The translations under genes were made by a program, and so were the position numbers. DNA of 64,000 nucleotides, taken from contig CAZLZR010000014.1 in assembly GCA_964564015.1 (NCBI GenBank), positions 24,788 through 88,787 on the forward strand. The letters run 5' to 3'. Below the pieces are notes generated by a model that saw only the letters and a program-made list of their open reading frames with translations, had not been told where the DNA came from and did not search any database. How positions within the stretch are numbered: the stretch's first letter is position 1; each line of letters starts with the position of its first letter. Source of the stretch: Acetivibrio sp964564015. Lineage in GTDB: Bacteria; Bacillota; Clostridia; Acetivibrionales; Acetivibrionaceae. Shown in pieces: positions 9,137-17,494 of this stretch.

Positions 9137-11572
9137 TTATCCCATTACAACTTCTACTTTATGCTCTTTGCCGTCATTGAAAACAGGAAGAATAGTTCCG
9201 TTAATTTCCTTGCCGTCAACAACAACTTTCTTAACTCCTGTGGATACATGGTCAGGGTTCTTAACGTCTATAACATAAGTTGATCCTCTGTACCATCTTG
9301 AAATCGAATAACCATCCCATGCTTTTGGAATACATGGATCTATTTTTAATCCCTCAAATTCAGGTTTGATACCAAGAATCCACTGGGAAATTGCAACAAA
9401 GTTCCATGCAGCCGTTCCTGTAAGCCATGAGTTCTTTGCTTCACCTTTACGTCTTGCGTCTTTACCGCCTATCATCTGGGCATAAACATAAGGCTCTAAT
9501 TTGTGAATTTCACTGATTTCTTCAGTGTAAGCAGGAGCAATCTTTGAGTAGTATTCAAACGCCATGTCTCCTCTTCCGACAACTGTTTCAGCACAGATTA
9601 TCCAGGCATTGTTGTGGCAGAAGATACCTGCATTTTCCTTATAACCTGCAGGATATGTTGAAATTTCACCGTACTCAATATAATATTTTGTAAATGCAGG
9701 ATTGTTAAGAACTATACCGTAAGGTGTATCAAGATATGTCTTAACAGAATCCATTGCCTTTAATGCTTTTCCATCTTCAAGACCAACACCTGCCATTACG
9801 CAGAAGCCCTGTGATTCAATAAATATTTTACCTTCTTCGTTTTCCTTGCTTCCGATCTTTTTGCCGAAGTCATCATATGCCCTTAAGAACCATTCTCCGT
9901 CATAACCGTACTTGAGAATAGTTTCCTTCATCTTATCCATTTCTTTCTGAGCTTCCTTGGCTTCATCGTTAAAGCCCATGTATTCGCAAAGCTTTACATA
10001 GTCGCCGCCGATGAATACGAACATTCCGGCAATCATAACTGATTCCGCAACCTTACCGTCTTTACTTGTTGTAGTCTGGAACGGCTCGTCCGGCACATTG
10101 GAGAAGCAGTTCAGATTGAGACAGTCGTTCCAGTCTGCTCTTCCGATGAGCGGTAACCCGTGAGGTCCTAAATTATTTGTTACATGGTGGAACGAACGCT
10201 TTAAATGTTCAAACATGGTGTCTGCTTTGCTTTCTTCATTATTGAAAGGAACTTTTTCCTTCAATATAGCAAAGTCTCCGGTTTCCTTTATATATGCAGC
10301 AACAGCAAGAATCAACCACAATGGATCGTCGTTGAAGTCTCCACCTATTTCGTTATTACCTTTTTTAGTAAGCGGCTGGTACTGGTGATATGCGCCACCA
10401 TCTTCAAGCTGTGTAGCAGCAATATCGATAAGTCTTTCTCTTGCTCTTTCAGGAATCTGATGAACAAATCCTAGCAAGTCCTGATTTGAGTCTCTGAAGC
10501 CCATACCTCTTCCGATACCTGATTCAAAGTAGGATGCACTTCTTGACATATTGAAGGTAACCATACACTGATACTGATTCCAGATGTTTACCATACGGTT
10601 TAGTTTATCGTCGTGGCTCTTTATTGTATATTTTGAAAGGAGTGAATCCCAGTATTCCTTAAGCTGGTTGAGAGCCTTGTCCACATCAGCTGTAGTCTTG
10701 AATGTTTCAATCATTTCTTTAGCTTTCTTCTTGTTTATAACACCCTTAGATTCAAATTTCTCTTCCTGTTTGTTTTCAACATAACCTAATATGAACACGA
10801 GATCTTTTTGTTCTCCTGCTTTTAATTCGATTTCTATTGAATGTGATGCTACAGGTGACCAGCCGTCTGCAACGGAGTTGTTTGACTTGCCTGCAACCAC
10901 TGCCTGTGGCGCATCAAATCCGTTGTAAAGACCGATAAAGCTGTCTCTGTCGCTGTCAAAGCCTGTTATCGGTGCATTTACTGAATAAAATGCATAGTGA
11001 TTTCTACGCTCTTTATACTCTGTTTTATGGTAAATAACCGATCCGTCGATTTCAACTTCTCCTGTGCTGAAGTTTCTCTGGAAGTTTGTCATGTCATCGT
11101 AAGCATTCCACAAGCACCACTCAACGAAGGAGAAGAGAGTTATCTTCTTTGTTTCTTTGCCTTCATTCCTGATTACAACCTTCTGTACTTCACCATTGTA
11201 ATCCTGTGGTACAAAGAAAGTTACTTCTGTACTTATATCGTTCCTCTTACCTGTAATTTTTGTATAACCAAGACCATGTCTGCATTCGTAGCTGTCAAGA
11301 TCCTTCTTGACAGGTGACCATCCCGGTGACCAGAAATCGCCATTGTCATGTATGTAGAAATAGCGTCCACCCATGTCTATCGGCACATTGTTATACCTGT
11401 ATCTTGTAATACGTCTCAACTTTGCATCTCTATAAAATGTATATCCTCCTGCTGTATTTGAGATAAGGGAGAAAAATTCCTGAGTTCCAAGGTAGTTTAT
11501 CCATGGATAAGGAGTGGTTGGAGATGTGATTACATACTCTTTGTTTAAGTCATCAAAAAAACCAAATTTCAT
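9137..11572 (-). CDS. cbp: Cellobiose phosphorylase (GH94)
   Basis: 811 aa, the same length as the C. thermocellum enzyme as I remember it. It splits cellobiose with phosphate into glucose-1-phosphate and glucose in the cytoplasm. The N terminus MKFGFFDD and the GH94 segment GRADWNDCLNLNCFSN are visible; the DWND motif with the catalytic acid is at residues 480-483. Other family stretches are GIGRGMGFRDSNQDLLGF and EDGGAYHQYQPLT. The start is fixed by AAGGAGG at 11580-11586. The gene is first of a two-gene unit with the longer GH94 gene and lies 109 bases downstream of the lacI-type regulator, with its own promoter-like sequence in that gap. Confidence 0.95.
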   Translation of the reverse strand: MKFGFFDDLNKEYVITSPTTPYPWINYLGTQEFFSLISNTAGGYTFYRDAKLRRITRYRYNNVPIDMGGRYFYIHDNGDFWSPGWSPVKKDLDSYECRHGLGYTKITGKRNDISTEVTFFVPQDYNGEVQKVVIRNEGKETKKITLFSFVEWCLWNAYDDMTNFQRNFSTGEVEIDGSVIYHKTEYKERRNHYAFYSVNAPITGFDSDRDSFIGLYNGFDAPQAVVAGKSNNSVADGWSPVASHSIEIELKAGEQKDLVFILGYVENKQEEKFESKGVINKKKAKEMIETFKTTADVDKALNQLKEYWDSLLSKYTIKSHDDKLNRMVNIWNQYQCMVTFNMSRSASYFESGIGRGMGFRDSNQDLLGFVHQIPERARERLIDIAATQLEDGGAYHQYQPLTKKGNNEIGGDFNDDPLWLILAVAAYIKETGDFAILKEKVPFNNEESKADTMFEHLKRSFHHVTNNLGPHGLPLIGRADWNDCLNLNCFSNVPDEPFQTTTSKDGKVAESVMIAGMFVFIGGDYVKLCEYMGFNDEAKEAQKEMDKMKETILKYGYDGEWFLRAYDDFGKKIGSKENEEGKIFIESQGFCVMAGVGLEDGKALKAMDSVKTYLDTPYGIVLNNPAFTKYYIEYGEISTYPAGYKENAGIFCHNNAWIICAETVVGRGDMAFEYYSKIAPAYTEEISEIHKLEPYVYAQMIGGKDARRKGEAKNSWLTGTAAWNFVAISQWILGIKPEFEGLKIDPCIPKAWDGYSISRWYRGSTYVIDVKNPDHVSTGVKKVVVDGKEINGTILPVFNDGKEHKVEVVMG

Positions 11573-11610
11573 TTTATTGCCTCCTTGTATTTTATAATTT
11601 GCTTCTTAAT

Positions 11611-11638
11611 CATATATGTCAGCATAATTTGCTATCAA
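11611..11638 (-). promoter_or_regulatory. Probable cbp promoter
   Basis: On the minus strand TTGATA (11633-11638) is separated by 16 bases from TATATG (11611-11616), placing the start of transcription about 30 bases before the cbp ATG. The match is fair rather than strong. Confidence 0.45.
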
Positions 11639-11651
11639 TTTTATTGCCGCT

Positions 11652-11672
11652 TTAACAATAGCTGTACGTTAA
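11652..11672. promoter_or_regulatory. Candidate operator dyad upstream of cbp
   Basis: TTAAC and GTTAA flank 11 bases with AGCT near the centre, making a 21-bp dyad just upstream of the presumed cbp promoter. Its size suits a LacI-type dimer, but it does not resemble the CGCG-centred site at the regulator's own promoter, so the binding protein is unknown. Confidence 0.35.
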
Positions 11673-11681
11673 TTATTATCT

Positions 11682-12731
11682 TCAATTTTTAGCGGCACAT
11701 GTATCCCTTGCTATAAATTTTGTGGGATAGGTATAGGAGCTAAAAGCTTTTGTGCCTTGCTCTATATTGTTTATAAGTGCTTCTGTCACCTGCGTAATCA
11801 TACTGTAAACCGGTATATTTACTGTTGAAAGTGCAGGCTTTACATGTGATGCCATAGGTATATCATCAAACCCAACAACTGATATGTCTTCTGGAACTCT
11901 GATGCCTTCATTCGTAAATACTTCCATGGCGGCTATAGCCATATCATCATTACACGCAAACAAAGCAGTGGGAAGTTTTTTAGAACTGATAAGCTTTTTC
12001 ACCTCATCGTATGTATTCTTTTTTAAAAACTCACCCTTTAATATAAACTCAGGTTTTATCTCTATACCGTTTTCTTTAAGAGCATATTCATATGCTCTGT
12101 AGCGTTCTTTTCCTGAATATGTACCCATTCGGCCTGTAATAATTCCAATATCCCTGTGTCCCAATTCAACCAGGTGGTTTAACACCTCGACAGTTCCCTC
12201 AAAATCTGAAGAATTGACAACAATCAGACTAGAATTATTCAACTTGTTCTTTTCAATTTCCCCAACATCAAAATCAACAATCCCTATAGGATAGCCCATT
12301 CTAGCTATATTTTTAATTGTTCCCAAGTCCTTTTCATTTCCTACCAGAATTGCCCCGCTTATCCTTTTCTGCATAAAGGACTGGCTGATCTTTGAGTAAT
12401 CCTTGTCCGAATATATTGTATGTACCAAAACATAATAACCTATGGTGTTTGCAGTATCAACAACTGCATTGATAAAAGTCGAGTAGTATGCACTTTGATA
12501 AATTTTGCTTGGTCCATCGTTTTCAGATACACTTATTACAAATAAACCTATAGTGTTGTTGGATTTGCCTGCTAATATTCGTGCGGATGTGTTTGGTTCG
12601 TAGTTATACTCTTCAATTATCTTAAGAACCTTTGCCCGGGTCTTTTCAGGAACATTAGGATAGTTATTTATAACTCTAGACACCGTACTCCTGGACACTC
12701 CTGCCAGCCGAGCTATATCCTCACTCTTCAT
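11682..12731 (-). CDS. LacI-family transcription regulator
   Basis: 349 aa from the ATG at 12731; an in-frame ATG four codons earlier (12743) is less likely because GGGGG (12737-12741) sits five bases before the inner ATG. The N-terminal helix-turn-helix reads DIARLAGVSRSTVSRVINN, followed by the hinge NTSARILAGKSN. The rest is a periplasmic-binding-protein-like sensor (IGLFVIS, GAILVGNEKD, ALFACNDDMAIAAM, VPEDISVVGFDDIPMAS) typical for sugar effectors. It lies directly upstream of cbp and cdp and in the same direction, so cellobiose or a short glucan is a sensible guess for the effector. Its promoter carries an operator-like palindrome, which suggests autoregulation. Confidence 0.92.
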   Translation of the reverse strand: MKSEDIARLAGVSRSTVSRVINNYPNVPEKTRAKVLKIIEEYNYEPNTSARILAGKSNNTIGLFVISVSENDGPSKIYQSAYYSTFINAVVDTANTIGYYVLVHTIYSDKDYSKISQSFMQKRISGAILVGNEKDLGTIKNIARMGYPIGIVDFDVGEIEKNKLNNSSLIVVNSSDFEGTVEVLNHLVELGHRDIGIITGRMGTYSGKERYRAYEYALKENGIEIKPEFILKGEFLKKNTYDEVKKLISSKKLPTALFACNDDMAIAAMEVFTNEGIRVPEDISVVGFDDIPMASHVKPALSTVNIPVYSMITQVTEALINNIEQGTKAFSSYTYPTKFIARDTCAAKN

Positions 12732-12741
12732 ATCCACCCCC

Positions 12742-12758
12742 ATGAACGCGCGTTTACT
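12742..12758. promoter_or_regulatory. Operator-like CGCG palindrome at the lacI start
   Basis: The plus strand reads ATGAACGCGCGTTTACT, with the perfect 10-bp palindrome AACGCGCGTT at 12745-12754. It lies between the -10 box and the start codon of the regulator. From memory, the GlyR3 operator of C. thermocellum contains ATGAACGCGCGTACATT, which shares the first 12 bases exactly. Binding here would block the regulator's own transcription. Confidence 0.65.
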
Positions 12759-12763
12759 AAAAC

Positions 12764-12792
12764 ATTATACATGGTTTTGGCTTATTATTCAA
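12764..12792 (-). promoter_or_regulatory. Promoter of the LacI-type regulator
   Basis: On the minus strand TTGAAT (12787-12792), a 17-base spacer and a perfect TATAAT (12764-12769). The predicted start of transcription falls at or beside the CGCG operator. Confidence 0.8.
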
Positions 12793-12967
12793 GTGGTCAA
12801 ATTTCTATTTTTTTGTGGTGTTTTAGAGCAGATTTAGAGGTTGTGCCCGTTGTTTTAATCGTAATTTGCTTTTTTGTCAGAATTAGTTATAACTTCTCCA
12901 GTATAGAGATTTATAAAGCTAAGGTTTTTATTGCCATCGGCAAGTAGATGTATAGATTCTTTTATGA

Positions 12968-12990
12968 TATAATTAAATTATTAGGAAGTG
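12968..12990 (+). promoter_or_regulatory. Extended -10 promoter and ribosome site of the Rpn gene
   Basis: TGATATAAT, an extended -10 box with perfect TATAAT at 12968-12973, is followed by GGAAGTG at 12984-12990 and then by an in-frame TTG at 12996. The promoter lies inside the longer open frame that begins with ATG at 12948, so that upstream ATG would not be on this transcript. Confidence 0.6.
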
Positions 12991-12995
12991 ATAGA

Positions 12996-13922
12996 TTGAA
13001 AAATGAATTGCATAATGCTCATGATAAAGGATATAAATATATCTTAAGTATAAAAAGATTATTTGTGCAACTTTTAAAAAGTTTTGTTGACCAAGGTTGG
13101 GTAAATAAAATTGAACCTGATGATGTTGAGCTTGTTGATAAATCATTTATCTTGCCGGATTTTAAGAATAAAGAAGCCGATTTGGTCTATAAGGTAAAAA
13201 TAGACGGCACCAGTGTATACTTTTATCTTCTTGAATTACAATCTAGTGTCGATTATCAAATGCCATACAGATTACTTCTTTACATGGTTGAAATATGGCG
13301 TAATATTCTTAAAGAGACCGACAAAAAAGAAGCTCGTAGAAAAGATTTCAGGCTTCCTGTCATAATACCTTGTGTTTTATATAACGGCAGTGATAATTGG
13401 ACTGCAAAAAGAAGTTTTAAAGAAACTCTTTTTAAATTTGAACAGTTTGACGAGTTTGTTTTAGACTTTAAATATATATTGTTCGACATAAGAAGATACA
13501 GAGATGATGATCTTCTTGAACTTGCAAATTTGATAGCTACAGTATTTTTTATAGATAAGACAAATAATAAAAGTACTGAACTTATTAATAGGCTGAAAGA
13601 AGTAGCAGTTAAGATGCAAAGCCTCTCAAGCGAAGACTTAAATATTATGTGGAATTGGATTAAAAACGTTATTGTTCGAGGTTCAAATTCTGAATTTGAA
13701 AAAGAAATTGACGATATTTTTCAAAAGGAAGGAAAGGTGGAAAATATGGTATACGCTATTGAACGTGTTATTGAAAAAGAAAAATTGGATGCAAAGATGG
13801 AAGAAAAAATCCAAGTTATTCGTGAAATGTTGCTCGAAGGTGATTCAATTGATAAAATATCTAGAATCACAAAATTATCTGTTGCTAAAGTAGAAAAAAT
13901 CGCAAAAGATTTATCAAACTAA
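12996..13922 (+). CDS. Rpn-family nuclease / putative transposase (PD-(D/E)XK)
   Basis: 308 aa from the TTG at 12996, preceded by GGAAGTG; an upstream in-frame ATG at 12948 would give 324 aa but has no ribosome site. The N terminus HNAHDKGYKYILSIKRLF and the segment EADLVYKVKIDG...YFYLLELQSSVD match the YhgA/Rpn family, whose members have a PD-(D/E)XK nuclease core and are linked to recA-independent recombination. The acidic D and the ELQ of the core are present, so it looks intact. The C terminus (about 250-308) is charged and ends in a short helix-turn-helix-like stretch (SIDKISRITKLSVAKVEKIA). It stands alone with its own promoter and terminator. Such genes often multiply in clostridial genomes. 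Confidence 0.85.
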   Translation: MKNELHNAHDKGYKYILSIKRLFVQLLKSFVDQGWVNKIEPDDVELVDKSFILPDFKNKEADLVYKVKIDGTSVYFYLLELQSSVDYQMPYRLLLYMVEIWRNILKETDKKEARRKDFRLPVIIPCVLYNGSDNWTAKRSFKETLFKFEQFDEFVLDFKYILFDIRRYRDDDLLELANLIATVFFIDKTNNKSTELINRLKEVAVKMQSLSSEDLNIMWNWIKNVIVRGSNSEFEKEIDDIFQKEGKVENMVYAIERVIEKEKLDAKMEEKIQVIREMLLEGDSIDKISRITKLSVAKVEKIAKDLSN

Positions 13923-13930
13923 TTATTTAT

Positions 13931-13972
13931 CAAACAGCGAAAGTTCCAAATCATCTCAACTTTCGCTGTTTG
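13931..13972 (+). terminator. Hairpin behind the Rpn gene
   Basis: Perfect 15-bp arms at 13931-13945 and 13958-13972 with a 12-base loop begin nine bases past the stop codon. The T content is within the 3' arm rather than in a tail, so termination is likely but not textbook. Confidence 0.65.
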
Positions 13973-14209
13973 TACAATGCCTTAATTTAGATTCTAAAAA
14001 AATGGTGCTATTCCCATTTTTAATTATTATGAAATTATAGGTGAATGAAAGTCAACCATATTTAGTTTTTTTCGTTTTAATTACAATCTACAACATCTCT
14101 AATTTATTCAGATTTATTGTATTTTTCTACATTCATTCTTATCTTAACCTGTTCCTATTTGATTAACTAATTTAGTCCTCTTCAGTCTTTCTACACATAT
14201 CAGCGATCT

Positions 14210-14698
14210 CTATATAATAATTCCCTTTTTCTTTGCATCTGAGTCCATCAATGAACCTATCAATATACCAAGGCTCATCCCAAAACTCATTCCTATGCTC
14301 ATTCCAGCTGACATTGTATTGATGTTTATCGCTGCGCCAATTGACATCCCAATTGCCATTCCAGTTGACATCCCCAGCGAGAAATATATGCCTACATAGT
14401 AACCCGGTGTAACCAACTTATGTTTTTTGCATAAATGGCTGACTATTTTATTAAAATTCTTTAAATAAGTCCTTGATCGTTGTATATCATCTGGTTTTAA
14501 ATTATGCATCATGTCCATTTCAAAAGTATTTAGAAAATCGGTGCATTCCGTGCAGGAATCAGAATACTGAATAAGTCTATCTACAATATTCTTCAATCTG
14601 TCAACACGAAAATATTTAACCTTCTTAGCATCTAAGTTTGACTTTAATGCATTTATATCATCAATAATTTTCTTTGCCAAATCCTCATTACTGTTCAT
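14210..14698 (-). CDS. Small membrane protein with two glycine zippers
   Basis: 162 aa from the ATG at 14698, which has AGGGGTG six bases upstream (14705-14711); an in-frame ATG at 14749 has no ribosome site. Residues 1-100 are soluble, charged and helical with four cysteines (SCTECTDF, SHLCKKH). The last 60 residues are hydrophobic and show glycine at every fourth position in two runs: GMSTGMAIGMSIG and, after a short turn, GMSIGMSFGMSLGILIG. This GxxxG periodicity packs membrane helices tightly and is known from oligomeric or pore-forming proteins. No family was recognised and no partner gene is adjacent. A pore or toxin role is only a guess. Confidence 0.7.
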   Translation of the reverse strand: MNSNEDLAKKIIDDINALKSNLDAKKVKYFRVDRLKNIVDRLIQYSDSCTECTDFLNTFEMDMMHNLKPDDIQRSRTYLKNFNKIVSHLCKKHKLVTPGYYVGIYFSLGMSTGMAIGMSIGAAININTMSAGMSIGMSFGMSLGILIGSLMDSDAKKKGIII

Positions 14699-14765
14699 AA
14701 ATCTCACCCCTATTCCTACACCAATTGATTTGCCTGATAGAACCGCCATTTATTATCTATAATTC

Positions 14766-14795
14766 ATTATAAAACGATTTGTACAGAAAGTCCAA
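14766..14795 (-). promoter_or_regulatory. Candidate promoter of the glycine-zipper gene
   Basis: On the minus strand a perfect TATAAT (14766-14771) has a poor -35 box TTGGAC (14790-14795) at 18 bases. It supports transcription of the small gene from about 14758. Confidence 0.4.
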
Positions 14796-14926
14796 CACAC
14801 ACCAAGTTTATACTTTATTAATATTTTTTCATTTTCTTTTAATTCTTCTTTCACTGCCATTTAATTCTTGAGGGCTAAGATAAGGATGTAGCAAGCAATT
14901 ACAAAAAATTAAAGGAGGCAACAAAA

Positions 14927-15847
14927 ATGAAAAAAAATTTACTTAGAACATGTATTGGTTTGGCAGTTGGGGGATCACTTCTTATTACTTCCACAGTTAT
15001 GAGTATGGCATCAGATCCCACAGGTTATGAGGTGCTGAAAGCAGCTCTTAAGAACTCGGGCAAAATCGAAAATGCCACACTAATTATGTCGGGCACTTTA
15101 ACTGACAACAACAAGGAATTCATGAATGTAAAATCCACACTAAAAACTGAAAGTGAGCAATTAATAAGTGGAGTTATTTCGGTGGACACTGACAAGATTG
15201 ACAAAAGCTATACATTCTATGGAAACGAAGACAATGTGGTTTTTAAAGATGACTATTCAAAAGTGTATAACAAGATCACCTGCAACGAAAAGGAAAATGG
15301 AAAGAACCTAAAGAAAAGATCTCATTCCCATGAAGATCACAACAATCCCCAAATGGAGGCAATCTGTGAAAATATTGTTGACACTCTGGTAGGCAACCTA
15401 AAAAACCAGGTAACATCCGAAGATATCGGTGATGGTCAGAAATTAATCAGCATAAATCTTGATAAAAGTGAAATCCCTGCTGTTTTCAATATGCTTCTAA
15501 ATGTAAAAGCAGATTCAGAATGTGATGAAGAGTATAATAAGCACGATGAAATACAGAAAATCTTAGGCATCAGCCCTGAAGACTTCAAAGCTCCTGAATT
15601 AACAAACAATGTCCAAGCAGAGGAAATTGATGTAAATATCGTAGTTGACAGAGATAATATTATAAAGGAAATGGATTTAGCAATTGAAGTTACGGGAAAT
15701 GATGACCAAAACCAGCTTCATAACCAAAAACTCACACTAAGCTTCGATATATCCGGGATTAATTCTACCAGTGTTGACACCATAGATTTGAGTGGTCAAA
15801 AAGTTAAGGAAATAACCTCTGAAGATTTTAACCTGACCAGAGAGTAA
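14927..15847 (+). CDS. Exported protein of unknown function
   Basis: 306 aa with an excellent ribosome site (AAAGGAGGCAACAAAAATG). Residues 1-29 form a signal peptide (MKKNLLR, then LAVGGSLLITSTVMSMA) with cleavage probably after SMA. There is no lipobox cysteine. The mature part alternates strands and charged turns (LIMSGTLTDNNKEF, ISVDTDKIDKSYTFYG, EEIDVNIVVDRDNIIKEMDLAIEV), which recalls LolA/LppX-like or other sheet-rich envelope proteins, but no family was recognised. It includes a His/Lys-rich patch (KKRSHSHEDHNNP). It lies 147 bases before an ABC exporter and two-component pair on the same strand, which suggests it acts with them at the envelope. Confidence 0.8.
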   Translation: MKKNLLRTCIGLAVGGSLLITSTVMSMASDPTGYEVLKAALKNSGKIENATLIMSGTLTDNNKEFMNVKSTLKTESEQLISGVISVDTDKIDKSYTFYGNEDNVVFKDDYSKVYNKITCNEKENGKNLKKRSHSHEDHNNPQMEAICENIVDTLVGNLKNQVTSEDIGDGQKLISINLDKSEIPAVFNMLLNVKADSECDEEYNKHDEIQKILGISPEDFKAPELTNNVQAEEIDVNIVVDRDNIIKEMDLAIEVTGNDDQNQLHNQKLTLSFDISGINSTSVDTIDLSGQKVKEITSEDFNLTRE

Positions 15848-15912
15848 AACATTACCAAATAGTTAAAGTAACGACTGTAATATTGCAGAGCAATGCTTTA
15901 TAAGTGAACTTA

Positions 15913-15954
15913 TGCTACGAAAACATGAGATATTCCTTCTCTATTTTCGTAGCA
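15913..15954 (+). other. Inverted repeat upstream of the ABC/two-component operon
   Basis: Perfect 11-base arms (TGCTACGAAAA and its complement) at 15913-15923 and 15944-15954 enclose 20 bases. There is no T run behind it on the plus strand. It could be an operator, an attenuator or a processing site between the exported-protein gene and the ABC genes. Confidence 0.5.
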
Positions 15955-15994
15955 ATGTTCCGGTAAATATTTATATATGAAAGGGCGAATTTGA

Positions 15995-16705
15995 ATGAAA
16001 AAAATAATAGAAGTAAGGGATCTTAAGAAAATATATAAAAACGGCAGGGGTGTTACCGGCGTAAATTTTGATATATGCCAGGGTGAAATCATTGGGCTAT
16101 TAGGACCAAACGGTTCCGGAAAGACAACAATAATGAAATGCATAACAGGACTTGTCAATATGGACAATGGAACTGTAAAAATATGTGGCACTGATATTGT
16201 TGATGATTTTGAGAAGGCAATAGTAAATGTGGGCTGTCTTATTGAAACCCCTTCAGCCATTGGAAGCCTGAGCTGTTATAACAACCTTAAGCTGATATCA
16301 AACTTCTATAGCAATGTAGACTCATCAAGAATAGATGAAGTTCTCCAGATAACAGGACTCTCCAAATATAGGAACGACAAGGTAAAGACATTTTCATTAG
16401 GTATGAAGCAAAGGCTCGCAATAGCAATGGCTATTTATCAAAAACCAAAACTAATAATACTCGATGAGCCTGCAAACGGCCTTGATATAGAAGGCGCCAA
16501 GGAACTGAGGAAAATCATCTCCGGGCTTGCAAAAGAGTTTATGATTAGCTTCCTGATCTCAAGCCATCAGATTTACGAAATTGAAATGCTGTGTGATAAA
16601 CTCCTCATTATTAAGAATGGAGAAATTATTGAAAACTGTGACGTTAATAGTGTTAAGAACGAAGGAATTACACTTGAAGACTATTTTATTGAAAAAACAA
16701 ATTAA
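15995..16705 (+). CDS. ABC transporter ATP-binding protein (BcrA-like)
   Basis: 236 aa. Walker A is GPNGSGKT (about residues 38-45), the signature is FSLGMKQRL and Walker B is LIILDEPANGLD. The sequence is of the short type used by ABC-2 exporters for bacitracin, lantibiotics and similar compounds. The start follows GAAAGGGCGAATTTG. The permease begins 20 bases after the stop, and a kinase and a response regulator follow, the usual layout of a peptide-antibiotic or envelope-stress detoxification module. Confidence 0.9.
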   Translation: MKKIIEVRDLKKIYKNGRGVTGVNFDICQGEIIGLLGPNGSGKTTIMKCITGLVNMDNGTVKICGTDIVDDFEKAIVNVGCLIETPSAIGSLSCYNNLKLISNFYSNVDSSRIDEVLQITGLSKYRNDKVKTFSLGMKQRLAIAMAIYQKPKLIILDEPANGLDIEGAKELRKIISGLAKEFMISFLISSHQIYEIEMLCDKLLIIKNGEIIENCDVNSVKNEGITLEDYFIEKTN

Positions 16706-16725
16706 AATCAGGGAGGCTTAACAAA

Positions 16726-17478
16726 ATGAATACAATATTAACCGGTACCAAAAATGAAACTTTCAAAATAATATCAAAGAAGAAGTTTATATTTCTGTTT
16801 TCAATCTCAATACTTATAACTATCGCAGCATCAGTTATCAATTTATTGGCTGACAGAAATCTAGGTGCCCCTTTGCTTAACAATACCCATCTTCCGATAA
16901 CTGTTTTAGACTTTATGTCGTCACTTATCCTGCCGTTGTTCGTACTTATGCTGACAAGTGACCTGTTTTCAGGAGAATACTCCGATAACTCAATAGTTAT
17001 GACGCTGGTAAGACCTATTACACGCAATAAACTCTATATTTCGAAAATTTTAGCCATCGGGATAAGCATTTTGGGTCTTTTACTGGGTACTTTTATAATT
17101 TCACTCGCTGCCAGTCTTCTTGGAGGCAACTTAAGTGATTGTATGGATAAGCTCCCATCAAACTTTATATCATATGTTTCTTCGGTTATGCCCATGCTGC
17201 TTATAGCCATTATTACCGCTTTTGCAGCTCAGTTTACCAAAAACGGAAGTCTTACTGTTGTAATTATGATAATGGCCTCAGTATTAATGTCGGCTGCATC
17301 ACTTTTTATCCCGGAGTTAGCAAATTTTGCACCCACTACTTACCTTTCATGGCACAGGAATTTTTACAGCGAACTTAATTTACCGGTAATCACAAATGAA
17401 TTTTTATATATGCTTGCATATGGTATAATATTTATGTTTGCTGGTACTTACCTGTTTGCAAAAAAGGACATATCATAG
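16726..17478 (+). CDS. ABC-2 type permease subunit
   Basis: 250 aa with about six membrane helices (first at FIFLFSISILITIAASVINLL, last at LYMLAYGIIFMFAGTYLF). The segment LTSDLFSGEYSDNSIVMTLVRPITR is typical of the ABC-2 permeases that pair with BcrA-like ATPases. Ribosome site GGGAGG. It lies between the ATPase and the sensor kinase; the substrate cannot be told from the sequence. Confidence 0.88.
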   Translation: MNTILTGTKNETFKIISKKKFIFLFSISILITIAASVINLLADRNLGAPLLNNTHLPITVLDFMSSLILPLFVLMLTSDLFSGEYSDNSIVMTLVRPITRNKLYISKILAIGISILGLLLGTFIISLAASLLGGNLSDCMDKLPSNFISYVSSVMPMLLIAIITAFAAQFTKNGSLTVVIMIMASVLMSAASLFIPELANFAPTTYLSWHRNFYSELNLPVITNEFLYMLAYGIIFMFAGTYLFAKKDIS

Positions 17479-17494
17479 TCAGGAGGACTTTTAG

